Origin: Bacteroidales bacterium
GTDB lineage: Bacteria > Bacteroidota > Bacteroidia > Bacteroidales > F082
Direction of reading: 5' to 3'
Length of the DNA stretch: 7,294 nucleotides
NCBI GenBank assembly: GCA_023229245.1
Contig: JALNZU010000064.1
Span: 1 to 7,294, forward strand
The position numbers and the translations under genes were made by a program. The number at the start of each line of letters is the position of its first letter. The stretch's first letter is position 1. A model generated the notes under the pieces. It saw only the letters and a list, made by a program, of their open reading frames with translations, ran no database searches and was not told the DNA's origin. Shown here piece after piece: positions 1 through 6,524 of this stretch.

Positions 1-301
1 ATGTCTAAAATTTCGAGAAATAACTGTTTAACCTTGATTTCCGCTAGATTCGGGCCTAAATCCAAAATTCAAAAGGGGAAAATGGTGTGATTTGAAAGTA
101 AATTGTAGGTTTGTGAATTAAACAGGTTAGGTGGTTAGATTTAGGGGTGAAATGGTATTAATGTATAGAAGGTCAACACACAGATTACCCTTGATCTAAA
201 AAATAGGATAGTCTCTTATGTGAAAAAAATGGATTAAAATAATTTAAGTTATGAGCCGGTTAAGAAGAAAAGAAAGAAATGACAACAACATCAGTAAAAT
301 C
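1..301. other. Intergenic region, no gene recognised
   Basis: An AT-rich stretch with stops in all frames. The longest forward readings are a 29-codon ATG frame at 1-90 and a 25-codon ATG frame at 251-328. Neither resembles a known protein or has a start signal. I found no RNA gene or convincing promoter here. The upstream neighbour lies outside the window. Confidence 0.5.
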
Positions 302-324
302 ATAAGAATCAACGAGATTCTTAT
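302..324. repeat. Perfect 9-bp inverted repeat (hairpin)
   Basis: ATAAGAATC (302-310) and GATTCTTAT (316-324) are exact reverse complements around the 5-base loop AACGA. No U-tract follows directly, so it is not a typical intrinsic terminator. It abuts the palindrome at 324-340 and shares its AGAAT/ATTCT half-sites, so it may be an operator or part of a 5' RNA structure. The pairing is seen directly; the role is unknown. Confidence 0.5.
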
Positions 325-340
325 TTAGAATCATTCTAAA
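324..340. promoter_or_regulatory. 8-1-8 palindrome, Fur/PerR-like candidate operator
   Basis: TTTAGAAT (324-331), a central C at 332 and ATTCTAAA (333-340) form a perfect palindrome. Its 15-base core TTAGAATCATTCTAA has the 7-1-7 layout of Fur-superfamily operators. It differs from the PerR consensus TTATAATnATTATAA at only one symmetric pair of positions. It lies about 240 bases upstream of the first T9SS gene, with no intact gene between, so it could control that cluster. The similarity is seen by eye and the regulator is inferred. AT-rich DNA can produce such palindromes by chance. Confidence 0.35.
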
Positions 341-400
341 ATAACTGATTTGTGTGTTCGTGCATGATATTTGTATGGATGAAGTTGTATATTTATAGCC

Positions 401-413
401 AGAATATTATTCT
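401..413. repeat. 6-1-6 palindrome, third AGAAT/ATTCT dyad
   Basis: AGAATA (401-406), T (407) and TATTCT (408-413) are exact reverse complements. It repeats the AGAAT/ATTCT half-sites of the two palindromes at 302-340. It could be a further binding site for the same regulator or a chance product of AT-rich sequence. Confidence 0.3.
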
Positions 414-435
414 TAACCAAAAGATTGAATTATGA

Positions 436-567
436 AAACAATTAAAATTCTCCTCGATTTTATTCGATTTAAGCAAGTTACCGCTGACCAATATCACATC
501 CAAAGATTCGTTTCAGTACGGCATCAAAATTCATTATTTGAATGGGGATGCGGCAGTAGAACTTTAA
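436..567 (+). pseudogene. C-terminal relic of a partner-gene (2035-type) paralog
   Basis: In the frame ending at the TAA of 565-567, codons from about 499 read SKDSFQYGIKIHY and the reading ends in VEL. The gene at 2035-2889 ends with HKGSFNYGIKVHY and, ten residues on, IELD. Over 505-537, 8 of 11 residues match, and most base differences fall in third codon positions, as expected of true paralogs. The frame is closed by TGA at 433-435. Nothing upstream of about 490 matches in any frame I read, so only the tail survives. It stops 11 bases before the ATG at 579, just as the 2035 gene precedes the 2933 gene. No start or independent function is expected. Confidence 0.65.
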
Positions 568-578
568 CACAAAATTAT

Positions 579-2030
579 ATGAAATACTTTTTGCTCTTTT
601 TACTCTTATCCTTTCGGTTTGTTTATTCCCAGCATTCTTTTGAAATCGTACTAGGTGATAAGGATGGACATGAATACGTTTTGCATACCATTGAACATCA
701 GGATAACTATTATGCTGTTGGTCACAAAGCCATACCTGAAAATGTTCTTTCAAATATAAACCGTATTAGCCTTGAAGGGAAGCTTATACAATCAGAATGG
801 TACTCAAAAACGGATACAGCTAGTTTTTTAAGCTTTATCTTGCCAAAGGAAAATGGCAACTTATTGTGTATCGGGAAAATTGCACCTGCTACATCGTATC
901 GCTATTCAAATACGCTTTACTTTCGTGAAATTGCTCCCGATTTAAGTTTAGTAGGCGAGAAATATGACAGCCTGCCTGTGACAAATACGAATACGAATTT
1001 CGTTATAAACAATTACCTGATTAGTCCTATGAACGAAATCATAGTACAGGGCATCATAGATACTGCACTTGAAGGACACACGGATTACTTATTTTTTGCC
1101 AAGTATGATTTTTCAGGCAACCGCCTGCAGCACAAACTGTATTACCAATACAAAGATTATTCGCAAGGTAGTACTTTATTTTTCAACGAAGACAGCACAG
1201 CCTTTTATTTATGCGGGTCTTTAACCATACAAAATTGGTATGAGTGGGCAAAGTTTGACTTGGATTTTAACTTCCTTGCCAGTGGTTATTTTCCTACCAA
1301 TGAAACTTCTCTTACTATGACACCTGTAACTGTAGAATGGTTACGGAATGGTAATTTTATTATGGCGAATAAGCTGCGTAAAGTTGGAGATGAGTTTGTT
1401 AGGGGGTTGGAAATGCGTATTTACACTCCAGACTTTGAGCTTTTGGAAAATGTATTCATTTATGATGATCGGAAAGTGGATATACCCTTTTTCAGAGGTA
1501 TGGGATTTATAGATGAAGACTTAATCTGGGTTGCAACTCACCAACCTGAGTATGAGTATCAACCAACAGATATTAAGTTTTATCTTTTTGATTCCAATCT
1601 CAACCTCAAAGGCAGCAAAGTGTATCATATGGATGTAGGTCATAGGCTTATTGATTTGCTAGCTACTTCTGATAGCGGATGTTTAGTTAGTGGAGCTCGT
1701 GATCAAAAGCCATTGGATCCCTATCGGGATGCCTACATACTAAAAGTCAGTTTAACTGATGTGATTACCGGCAGCAGTGAGCAAATGGCTGTTGGGCAAG
1801 AAGTGCGCCTTGGGCCTGTGCCGGCTACCGACAAACTCTTGGTGCAAACAAGGAGTGATGATTGCACAATACAGCTCATCAATTTGGACGGAATCATGCT
1901 TTCTGAATACCGGCTGCATCGGGGTGTTAACTTAGTTGGTATTCAACAACTACCTGCTGGTTTGTATATTGCCACCATCATCAACAACAAAAACAATCAA
2001 GTAGAAACTTTCAAAATTATCAAACAATAA
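579..2030 (+). CDS. T9SS type A sorting domain secreted protein (paralog A)
   Basis: Predicted secreted or cell-surface protein of 483 residues; function unknown. I start it at 579 rather than at the in-frame ATG at 432. Residues 1-18 (MKYFLLFLLLSFRFVYSQ) then form a Sec signal peptide directly at the N-terminus, the length matches the 489-residue paralog at 2933, and the extension would overlap a relic of another gene. The body (about 20-400) is rich in beta strands with motifs such as MGFIDEDLIWVAT and LLATSDSGCLVSG, the latter like the T-D-G-G-x-I-x-x-G units of Bacteroidota propeller-type proteins. About residues 405-483 form the T9SS C-terminal signal: GPVPATDKLLV, a central LINLDG, QLPAGLYIA and a final FKIIKQ. 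The T9SS moves such proteins across the outer membrane and removes or lipid-anchors this tail. No Shine-Dalgarno sequence is visible. The partner gene follows after 4 bases, suggesting co-transcription. Confidence 0.85.
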   Translation: MKYFLLFLLLSFRFVYSQHSFEIVLGDKDGHEYVLHTIEHQDNYYAVGHKAIPENVLSNINRISLEGKLIQSEWYSKTDTASFLSFILPKENGNLLCIGKIAPATSYRYSNTLYFREIAPDLSLVGEKYDSLPVTNTNTNFVINNYLISPMNEIIVQGIIDTALEGHTDYLFFAKYDFSGNRLQHKLYYQYKDYSQGSTLFFNEDSTAFYLCGSLTIQNWYEWAKFDLDFNFLASGYFPTNETSLTMTPVTVEWLRNGNFIMANKLRKVGDEFVRGLEMRIYTPDFELLENVFIYDDRKVDIPFFRGMGFIDEDLIWVATHQPEYEYQPTDIKFYLFDSNLNLKGSKVYHMDVGHRLIDLLATSDSGCLVSGARDQKPLDPYRDAYILKVSLTDVITGSSEQMAVGQEVRLGPVPATDKLLVQTRSDDCTIQLINLDGIMLSEYRLHRGVNLVGIQQLPAGLYIATIINNKNNQVETFKIIKQ

Positions 2031-2034
2031 AAGT

Positions 2035-2889
2035 ATGGATGTTGATTCCGCTCTTTGGTACCTGGAATCCTGTTTCAATTATAGCTATGGATTTCCAAAT
2101 GAGTTTTACAAAACCTACCAGGTGGACACTATTTATTTAACCCTTGAACTGACCGGCAACCATCGAGTAAGCATGAATGCCTTAATTGCTAAGTATGAGC
2201 AAATGATTGAGGAAGTAAGGAGTGTATATCATGGCTCTGCTTTTGAACAAAAGGGCCTTGCGCTCATCAACCTTCAAGAGGCCTCCGGTACAACCGAAAG
2301 TATTCACTTTGCGGTGAATGTGGTTACAGGCGAAAAAACCGACGACATTCCACCTCAGCCAGTACTTGAAGGGCCGTTTGGTGATGAGGATTATTGGTGG
2401 TATGGGGAATTGTTAGGAAGGTGTAATGAATTTCTGGGAGAATCTGATGCTGCACAACAGCTCATGATGGCTATGAATGCCAGCTTATCTGATCCGACCG
2501 GTAACTTTTACGTGATTAATCCGGTTTTAAAAGACAGAAAGGGTGGAAAACCCAATGTTCGCCGGCCCAACGACCCGCTTGACAATAGCTTTGATTACTA
2601 TCTATTTTGTGCTTCTGAGGAAGTAGGACCGGTTAACCTTTGTTTGGAGCGCAATACCATGAACGCGTATTTCAATTTTTTACACTACTTAGGCCACCAA
2701 AAAATAAAAGAAGACGAGGGCCTTGGGACTGAGTACAGCCTGATTAATCTTGTTAAAATGAAAGGTGATTGGGAGTTTATTAATGAAGAGCTCAATTATG
2801 ATAGGATCTTTTTTCACAAAGGTTCTTTCAATTATGGTATAAAAGTTCACTATATTACGGATCCTATTTACCCGATTGAATTGGATTAA
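2035..2889 (+). CDS. Partner protein of unassigned family, no signal peptide
   Basis: A 284-residue protein that I cannot assign to a named family. It starts with SALWYLESCFNYSYGFPNE, and TAG at 2002-2004 closes the frame just upstream, so no signal peptide can be added. Likely conserved patches are DYWWYGELLGRC (about 122-133), ESDAAQQL (about 139-146), the aspartate-rich RPNDPLDNSFDYYLF (about 178-192) and the tail SFNYGIKVHY. It looks soluble, with no membrane segment. My recollection is that similar Bacteroidota proteins usually carry a lipoprotein or secretion signal. If so, this copy has lost its leader or acts in the cytoplasm. It lies 4 bases after the preceding T9SS gene. A relic of a paralog holds the matching position before that gene, so the pairing seems to be an inherited unit. 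An accessory or chaperone-like role for the T9SS protein is only a guess. Confidence 0.75.
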   Translation: MDVDSALWYLESCFNYSYGFPNEFYKTYQVDTIYLTLELTGNHRVSMNALIAKYEQMIEEVRSVYHGSAFEQKGLALINLQEASGTTESIHFAVNVVTGEKTDDIPPQPVLEGPFGDEDYWWYGELLGRCNEFLGESDAAQQLMMAMNASLSDPTGNFYVINPVLKDRKGGKPNVRRPNDPLDNSFDYYLFCASEEVGPVNLCLERNTMNAYFNFLHYLGHQKIKEDEGLGTEYSLINLVKMKGDWEFINEELNYDRIFFHKGSFNYGIKVHYITDPIYPIELD

Positions 2890-2932
2890 ATGTCAATAAC
2901 GACAATTTTATAATTTATTCAAAAGCAAAAAT

Positions 2933-4402
2933 ATGAAGAAGTGTTTTATAGCTATATTATTCCTTCAGTTCAGCTTGTCATCAATAGCTCAAGCCTCATT
3001 TGAGTTGATTTTTGGTGAACCGGAAATTAATGAGAATTGTACACAAACGCTGGAGCATCAAGGATACTATTATTCATTGGGTAGTAAGGGAGTTTCCCCT
3101 GAAAACTATAGAGCTATGGTATTGTATAAAATAAGTTATGATGGACAGATTATAGGGCAGGTTCAATTTCCAAAACCAGATACTAGTTACGGAATAAATT
3201 TTGGCATACCCAAAGCCAATGGCAATATTCTATGTTTTGGAACCTTAGGGCATGAACCGTATCCCTCTCAGAGGCGATATACCTATGTTTGTGAGATAAG
3301 TCCTGAACTTGAACTTGTTTGGGAAAGAATGGATAGTATTGTGGAATCTCATCCACTTGCAAGACATAGATTAAAAACTATCATGCTAACTCCGGATAAT
3401 GAAGTGATACTGCAAGGAATAGTTGATACAGTGGAGTATGGATTCAATGAATTTCTTTTTTTCGCAAAATACGATCTTGAAGGCAACAGGCTTGGGTATA
3501 CGTCATTTATTAATTATGTAGATCGTAATATAGGTAGCCTGATGTTAAATGAGGACGGCAGCGGTTTTTTCCTGTTTGGTGAACTGTCAGTTGGGCGTTC
3601 ATCACGTAATTGGATCGAATTTGATTTCGATTTTAATTATTTAGGTAGTGGTCGTCTTGAAACACATCATGGTCCGCCCCTTATATGGAGCCCAGCCACC
3701 GCCAGTTGGGTAAGTAGCGATAATTTCATTTTAGCCAATAGTTATGAAATACCCGGAACCAATGAAAAAGGCCTTGAGATGCGGCTATTTGATTCCGGGA
3801 AGCAATTGCTTAAGTCAACAGCTATTTACCATGACAAAGATATTAGAATACCAGAATATAAAGGAATGGGTTTTATTGATGAGAACTTCATTTGGGTTGC
3901 CACCTTTGAGCCCCTTCTTCCTGATTTTACTGGAGAAGAGAAAATCAAATTTTTCGTATTTGACAATGAAATTAACCTAAAAGGCTCCATGACCTATGAA
4001 GGTGGTATTCGCTATTGGCTTTGGGATTTATTGGCAACAAGCGATACCGCTTGCCTTATTACTGGAGTTGTTGGCGAGAACCCTGGTGTCAATATGTTTA
4101 CTGATAACTATCTCAAAAAAATAAGGCTTGATGATGTAGTAACGGGCATCATTAATCAGGATTGGAAAGTTGGGTCTACCATTGAAATATGGCCTGTACC
4201 GGCAGGGGAAACACTACATGTGAAAAGTAGTATTGATTCCGAGCTGCTAGTTTTGAATGGAATAGGACAGCATATTAGTGTTCATTCTATAAGAAAGGGA
4301 TATAACCTCATTTCACTAACAAATCTATCATCCGGTATCTTCTTCATCGCTGTCAAGCAAAATGAAAATATTATTGAAACTCATAAACTTATAAAACAAT
4401 GA
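2933..4402 (+). CDS. T9SS type A sorting domain secreted protein (paralog B)
   Basis: A 489-residue paralog of the protein at 579-2030, collinear along its whole length. Shared blocks include SFE(I/L), LEHQ/IEHQ followed by YY, LFFAKYD, GLEMR, MGFIDE-IWVAT, NLKGS, DLLATSD and D(V)(I/V)TG. Residues 1-20 (MKKCFIAILFLQFSLSSIAQ) are a signal peptide. The final ~75 residues form a T9SS type A sorting domain with WPVPAGETLHV, LVLNGIGQ, LSSGIFFIAV and a terminal HKLIKQ. The predicted location is the cell surface or the medium; the target is unknown. The ATG is 43 bases after the partner gene's stop, so it may share a transcript. No Shine-Dalgarno or TAnnTTTG promoter is apparent in the gap. Marked sequence divergence from paralog A indicates an old duplication. 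No partner-type gene follows it; the IS110 remnant begins there. Confidence 0.85.
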   Translation: MKKCFIAILFLQFSLSSIAQASFELIFGEPEINENCTQTLEHQGYYYSLGSKGVSPENYRAMVLYKISYDGQIIGQVQFPKPDTSYGINFGIPKANGNILCFGTLGHEPYPSQRRYTYVCEISPELELVWERMDSIVESHPLARHRLKTIMLTPDNEVILQGIVDTVEYGFNEFLFFAKYDLEGNRLGYTSFINYVDRNIGSLMLNEDGSGFFLFGELSVGRSSRNWIEFDFDFNYLGSGRLETHHGPPLIWSPATASWVSSDNFILANSYEIPGTNEKGLEMRLFDSGKQLLKSTAIYHDKDIRIPEYKGMGFIDENFIWVATFEPLLPDFTGEEKIKFFVFDNEINLKGSMTYEGGIRYWLWDLLATSDTACLITGVVGENPGVNMFTDNYLKKIRLDDVVTGIINQDWKVGSTIEIWPVPAGETLHVKSSIDSELLVLNGIGQHISVHSIRKGYNLISLTNLSSGIFFIAVKQNENIIETHKLIKQ

Positions 4403-4445
4403 AATTTCCATAAGATCTAAAAATCATACCCACTGTGCATGAATA

Positions 4446-4487
4446 ATAGTTGCGACTTTTGAAGGTGAAATCAATACGAGCAACTAT
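4446..4487 (+). promoter_or_regulatory. Inverted repeat overlapping the transposase start codon
   Basis: ATAGTTGC (4446-4453) and GCAACTAT (4480-4487) are exact reverse complements separated by 26 bases. The right arm contains the first two bases of the ATG at 4486. In RNA this 8-bp stem would bury the start codon. Such structures limit transposase translation from read-through transcripts in several IS families. Alternatively it could be part of the IS110 left-end structure. Pairing is observed; function is inferred. Confidence 0.4.
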
Positions 4488-5475
4488 GGATACACAAAAA
4501 GTAAGTTTTCCGCAACTTGTCGAAGTAGGCTGCGGCATAGATGTACATCAAGCGGTAATAGTAGCAACGATCCGTAGCAATGATCACACATTTGAGACAC
4601 GGACATTTGAAGCCTACACAAGTTCTTTGAAAGAGTTAAAAGATTGGTGCAAACAAAAAAGAGTCACTCATATAGCCATGGAAAGCACCAGTATCTACTG
4701 GAAATCGGTTTACAACATATTGGAAGAGTTTTTCGAGGTATTACTGGTCAATGCCTGCCATGTGAAGAATATACCGGGTCATAAGACTGACAAGAAAGAT
4801 AGTGCCTGGTTAAGCAAATTGCTATTAAGTGGATTACTCAAGGGTAGTTTTATTCCTGCTATAGAAATACGAGATTTGCGTGATCTGATTCGATACAAGA
4901 AGAAGCAGGTACAACAAATCAGTTCTGAGCGCAACCGGTTGTACAGGATACTTGAAAATGCCAATATTAAACTAAGTACGGTAATGAAAGCCGATAGCGT
5001 GAGTGGACAGCAAGTGATCAAGGCATTATTAGCAGGTGAGAAAGATCCTGTGAAGCTTTCTAAACTTGTATACGGGAAAACCAAGGCTAAAAGAGCAGAT
5101 ATCATCAAAGCATTTGAAGGGAATCTGCGTGATCATCATAGGTTTATGCTACAAACTATCCGGCAGAGTATAGAAAGCAAAGAACAGTTGATTAAGGAAC
5201 TAGAAAAGCAAATAGGCCTGATGGCAGATAAATATGCGGTTGAAATCGAATTGTTGACAACCGTTGATGGAGTAGGAAGACAAAGCGTTATAGCCATATT
5301 AAGTGAGATTGGAACGGACATGTATCTATATCCAAATGAGCATCACTTAAGTAGTTTAGGAAGGATGAGCCCGGGCAATAATGAGAGCGCAGGTAAAAAA
5401 AGAATTAAAACCATCTAAGGTAATCAGTATTTGAGGGCAATCCTGACCGAATGTGCTTGGGAAGCGACAAGGAGA
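4486..5475 (+). pseudogene. IS110-family transposase, interrupted and C-terminally lost
   Basis: A DEDD-type recombinase that in intact form moves its IS with a bridge RNA. From ATG 4486 (a TTG at 4450 is in frame but less likely), the RuvC-like N-domain shows D19 in GIDVH, E66 in AMESTS and D102/D105 in KTDKKD. A helical middle region follows. The C-domain shows TVDGVGRQSVIAILSEIG (about 257-274) and PGNNESAGKK with the presumed catalytic Ser301. Decay: the family's usual S-W-A-G before this motif reads S-L-G-R, and TAA at 5416-5418 replaces the lysine before GN. The frame then resumes as GNQYLRAILTECAWEATRR up to about 5475. Beyond that no frame gives the expected C-terminal residues (R-R-G-K-K-R, A-H-x-I-L). 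Intact relatives have about 340-420 residues; this one stops at 310. Confidence 0.85.
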
Positions 5476-5550
5476 GGATCAAAGAATTGGAAGCTGCCAG
5501 TTAACAAATCAATTGGAGGTCGCTTTTTTTACTGGACATCCCGACAATGA

Positions 5551-5630
5551 AATTGACATCCAAAAAAAATTAAGCATCCACTGTTGTTGCCAAGTCAGTA
5601 TTTTCTCTGACCGGAGCACCTAGATAAAAA
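5551..5630. other. Short AT-rich junction between IS remnant and lipoprotein
   Basis: No gene is visible. The heptamer GACATCC occurs twice about 25 bases apart near the IS remnant's right side. It is too short to call a target duplication. G+C content drops from here on. Confidence 0.3.
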
Positions 5631-5660
5631 TTTACTCTCTTAATTTTTTATTTAATTTTG
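5631..5660 (+). promoter_or_regulatory. Candidate Bacteroidota promoter for the lipoprotein gene
   Basis: TAATTTTG at 5653-5660 matches the Bacteroidota -7 consensus TAnnTTTG exactly. TTTA at 5631-5634, 18 bases upstream, approximates the -33 element TTTG. Transcription would start near 5667, giving a leader of about 20 bases before the ATG at 5686. The region is AT-rich, so a chance match is possible. Confidence 0.45.
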
Positions 5661-5685
5661 AGACACATAACTAATTTATATACAG

Positions 5686-6147
5686 ATGAAAAAGATTTAT
5701 TTAATTTTAATAATAGCTACACTATCATCTTCATCTTGTAGAAAAGATGAATGTGAATTACCTGATCAAATAATTGGTACAGGAGAGATAATTGAAAATG
5801 CATTGGTTTCTCAACCAGTAATTACATGGGAAATGAGAGATAAAGTGCATGTAATTCAGGATGATTCACTTAATAAATATAATTTGAAAGTAAGCTTTGA
5901 TAATGGTTCAACGTATGATTCTATTGATTTTTCAATGTACACTTTGTTAGGGAAATATGCAAGAGGAAAATGTAATGTTACTTTTGAAAGGAATGTTATA
6001 AGGAATGATTCACAAAAAAAATTATATTATGACATTAAAGTGCATCAATGTGGAACCTGCGAAATAAATTGGGAAAGCATGAATTGGGTACTAATCCCCA
6101 AAATGCCTAATGATTATGAAGTGGTATTTAATGTGAATGAAGAATAG
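5686..6147 (+). CDS. Small predicted surface-exposed lipoprotein, unknown family
   Basis: A 153-residue protein. Residues 1-17 are a hydrophobic leader ending in SSSS before Cys18, a relaxed lipobox for signal peptidase II. The residues after the cysteine, R-K-D-E, match the Bacteroidota lipoprotein export signal (K followed by two acidic residues) that sends lipoproteins to the cell surface. The remainder looks like a small beta-rich domain with Cys23, Cys96 and a CGTC pair at 122-125. It ends with NWVLIPKMPNDYEVVFNV. I do not recognise the family. G+C is low (68 of 240 bases over 5701-5940), unlike the neighbouring T9SS and Rhs sequences, which suggests separate acquisition. A promoter-like site lies just upstream. 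It sits between an IS relic and an Rhs tip, so a cargo or immunity role is conceivable but unproven. The frame may once have continued into the broken sequence that follows. Confidence 0.75.
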   Translation: MKKIYLILIIATLSSSSCRKDECELPDQIIGTGEIIENALVSQPVITWEMRDKVHVIQDDSLNKYNLKVSFDNGSTYDSIDFSMYTLLGKYARGKCNVTFERNVIRNDSQKKLYYDIKVHQCGTCEINWESMNWVLIPKMPNDYEVVFNVNEE

Positions 6148-6471
6148 CTATTTGTAATGGAGATTTTACCGTTGATGGAAATTCTTGTGTTTGTATAAAA
6201 TTTAAAAGTAAAATGGGAAATGATTTTTGATTCTGCATTAGACTCATTGAAAATGATGGTTTGAGCTGCAATTTTATATATTGGCTACAGAAGGACATTA
6301 TTCAGGGCAAGGATATTATATTGAAAAAGAAAAAATTAATGTAGATTTTGTAGAAGATGACAGATCATTTTTTTACTAACTTTTATTGATAGTGCATGGA
6401 TTCATAACTTTATAGCGACTCATGATGTTATTGATGAAAAGGAAAACTATTATATATATTGTTGGACTTAA
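6148..6471 (+). pseudogene. Broken reading frame, ~105 codons, three frameshifts
   Basis: Protein-like segments lie in successive frames. CNGDFTVDGNSCVCIKFKSK runs from 6153 and the frame closes at TGA 6228-6230. FDSALDSLK lies one base on. ILATEGHYSGQGYYIEKEK and the residues after it run to TAA 6377-6379. Then FIDSAWIHNFIATHD and on to CWT end at TAA 6469-6471. Removing one T from 6224-6228, removing one base near 6250-6256 and adding one T at 6368-6374 restores a single frame. Two or three of these sites are homopolymers, so read errors are a real alternative to decay. No clear start exists. One further one-base shift near 6141-6147 would fuse it to the lipoprotein gene, so it may be that protein's lost C-terminus. 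Family unknown. Confidence 0.5.
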
Positions 6472-6496
6472 AAATTAATTGCACGACCCACTAACA

Positions 6497-6524
6497 AAGC
6501 CAGGCAAGTCCGGACTTTTTGCTT
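6497..6524. repeat. Nested dyad with 12-bp perfect palindrome
   Basis: AAGTCCGGACTT (6506-6517) is a perfect palindrome, flanked by AAGC (6497-6500) and GCTT (6521-6524). TTTTT at 6516-6520 follows the G+C core, so it resembles a weak intrinsic terminator for the genes before it. As a hairpin, however, the inner stem is only AAGT/ACTT around CCGG. It lies at the edge of the AT-rich patch. The role is uncertain. Confidence 0.3.

Larger units (their letters stand above)
4403..5550 (+). mobile_element. IS110-family insertion sequence remnant
   Basis: Defined by the decayed DEDD transposase at 4486-5475. The outer limits are approximate: the left edge is set at the preceding stop codon and the right edge at the second in-frame stop (5548-5550). 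IS110 elements normally lack terminal inverted repeats and target duplications, so the ends cannot be fixed by eye. Only about 85 bases separate the previous gene from the transposase ATG. That seems short for the bridge RNA (roughly 170 bases) that IS110-group members encode upstream. The transposase C-terminus and any right-end RNA are not recognisable, so the element is probably truncated and immobile. Confidence 0.6.

Noticed and set aside
42..54. CGCTAGATTCGGG, similar to the right arm of the Rhs hairpin
   Set aside because: There is no matching left arm, it has one extra base and it is too short to call a second copy.
251..262. 12-base match ATGAGCCGGTTA also found at 6799-6810
   Set aside because: About one to two chance 12-base matches are expected in 7.3 kb, and the flanks do not match.
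349..373. TTTG...GATATTTG as a Bacteroidota promoter
   Set aside because: The -7 element is poor and the spacing too short for TTTG-TAnnTTTG promoters.
432..578. N-terminal extension of the first T9SS protein from ATG 432
   Set aside because: It would bury the signal peptide 49 residues inside the protein, make it longer than its paralog and overlap the partner-gene relic in another frame.
478..753. Reverse-strand 91-codon open frame
   Set aside because: It lies across the relic and the start of the T9SS gene, resembles no protein and is a shadow frame.
3744..3980. Forward 78-codon frame inside the second T9SS gene
   Set aside because: It is wholly within a well-supported paralogous coding region in another frame.
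4779..5321. Two reverse-strand frames opposite the transposase
   Set aside because: They have low-complexity, hydrophobic shadow translations opposite a clear IS110 coding frame.
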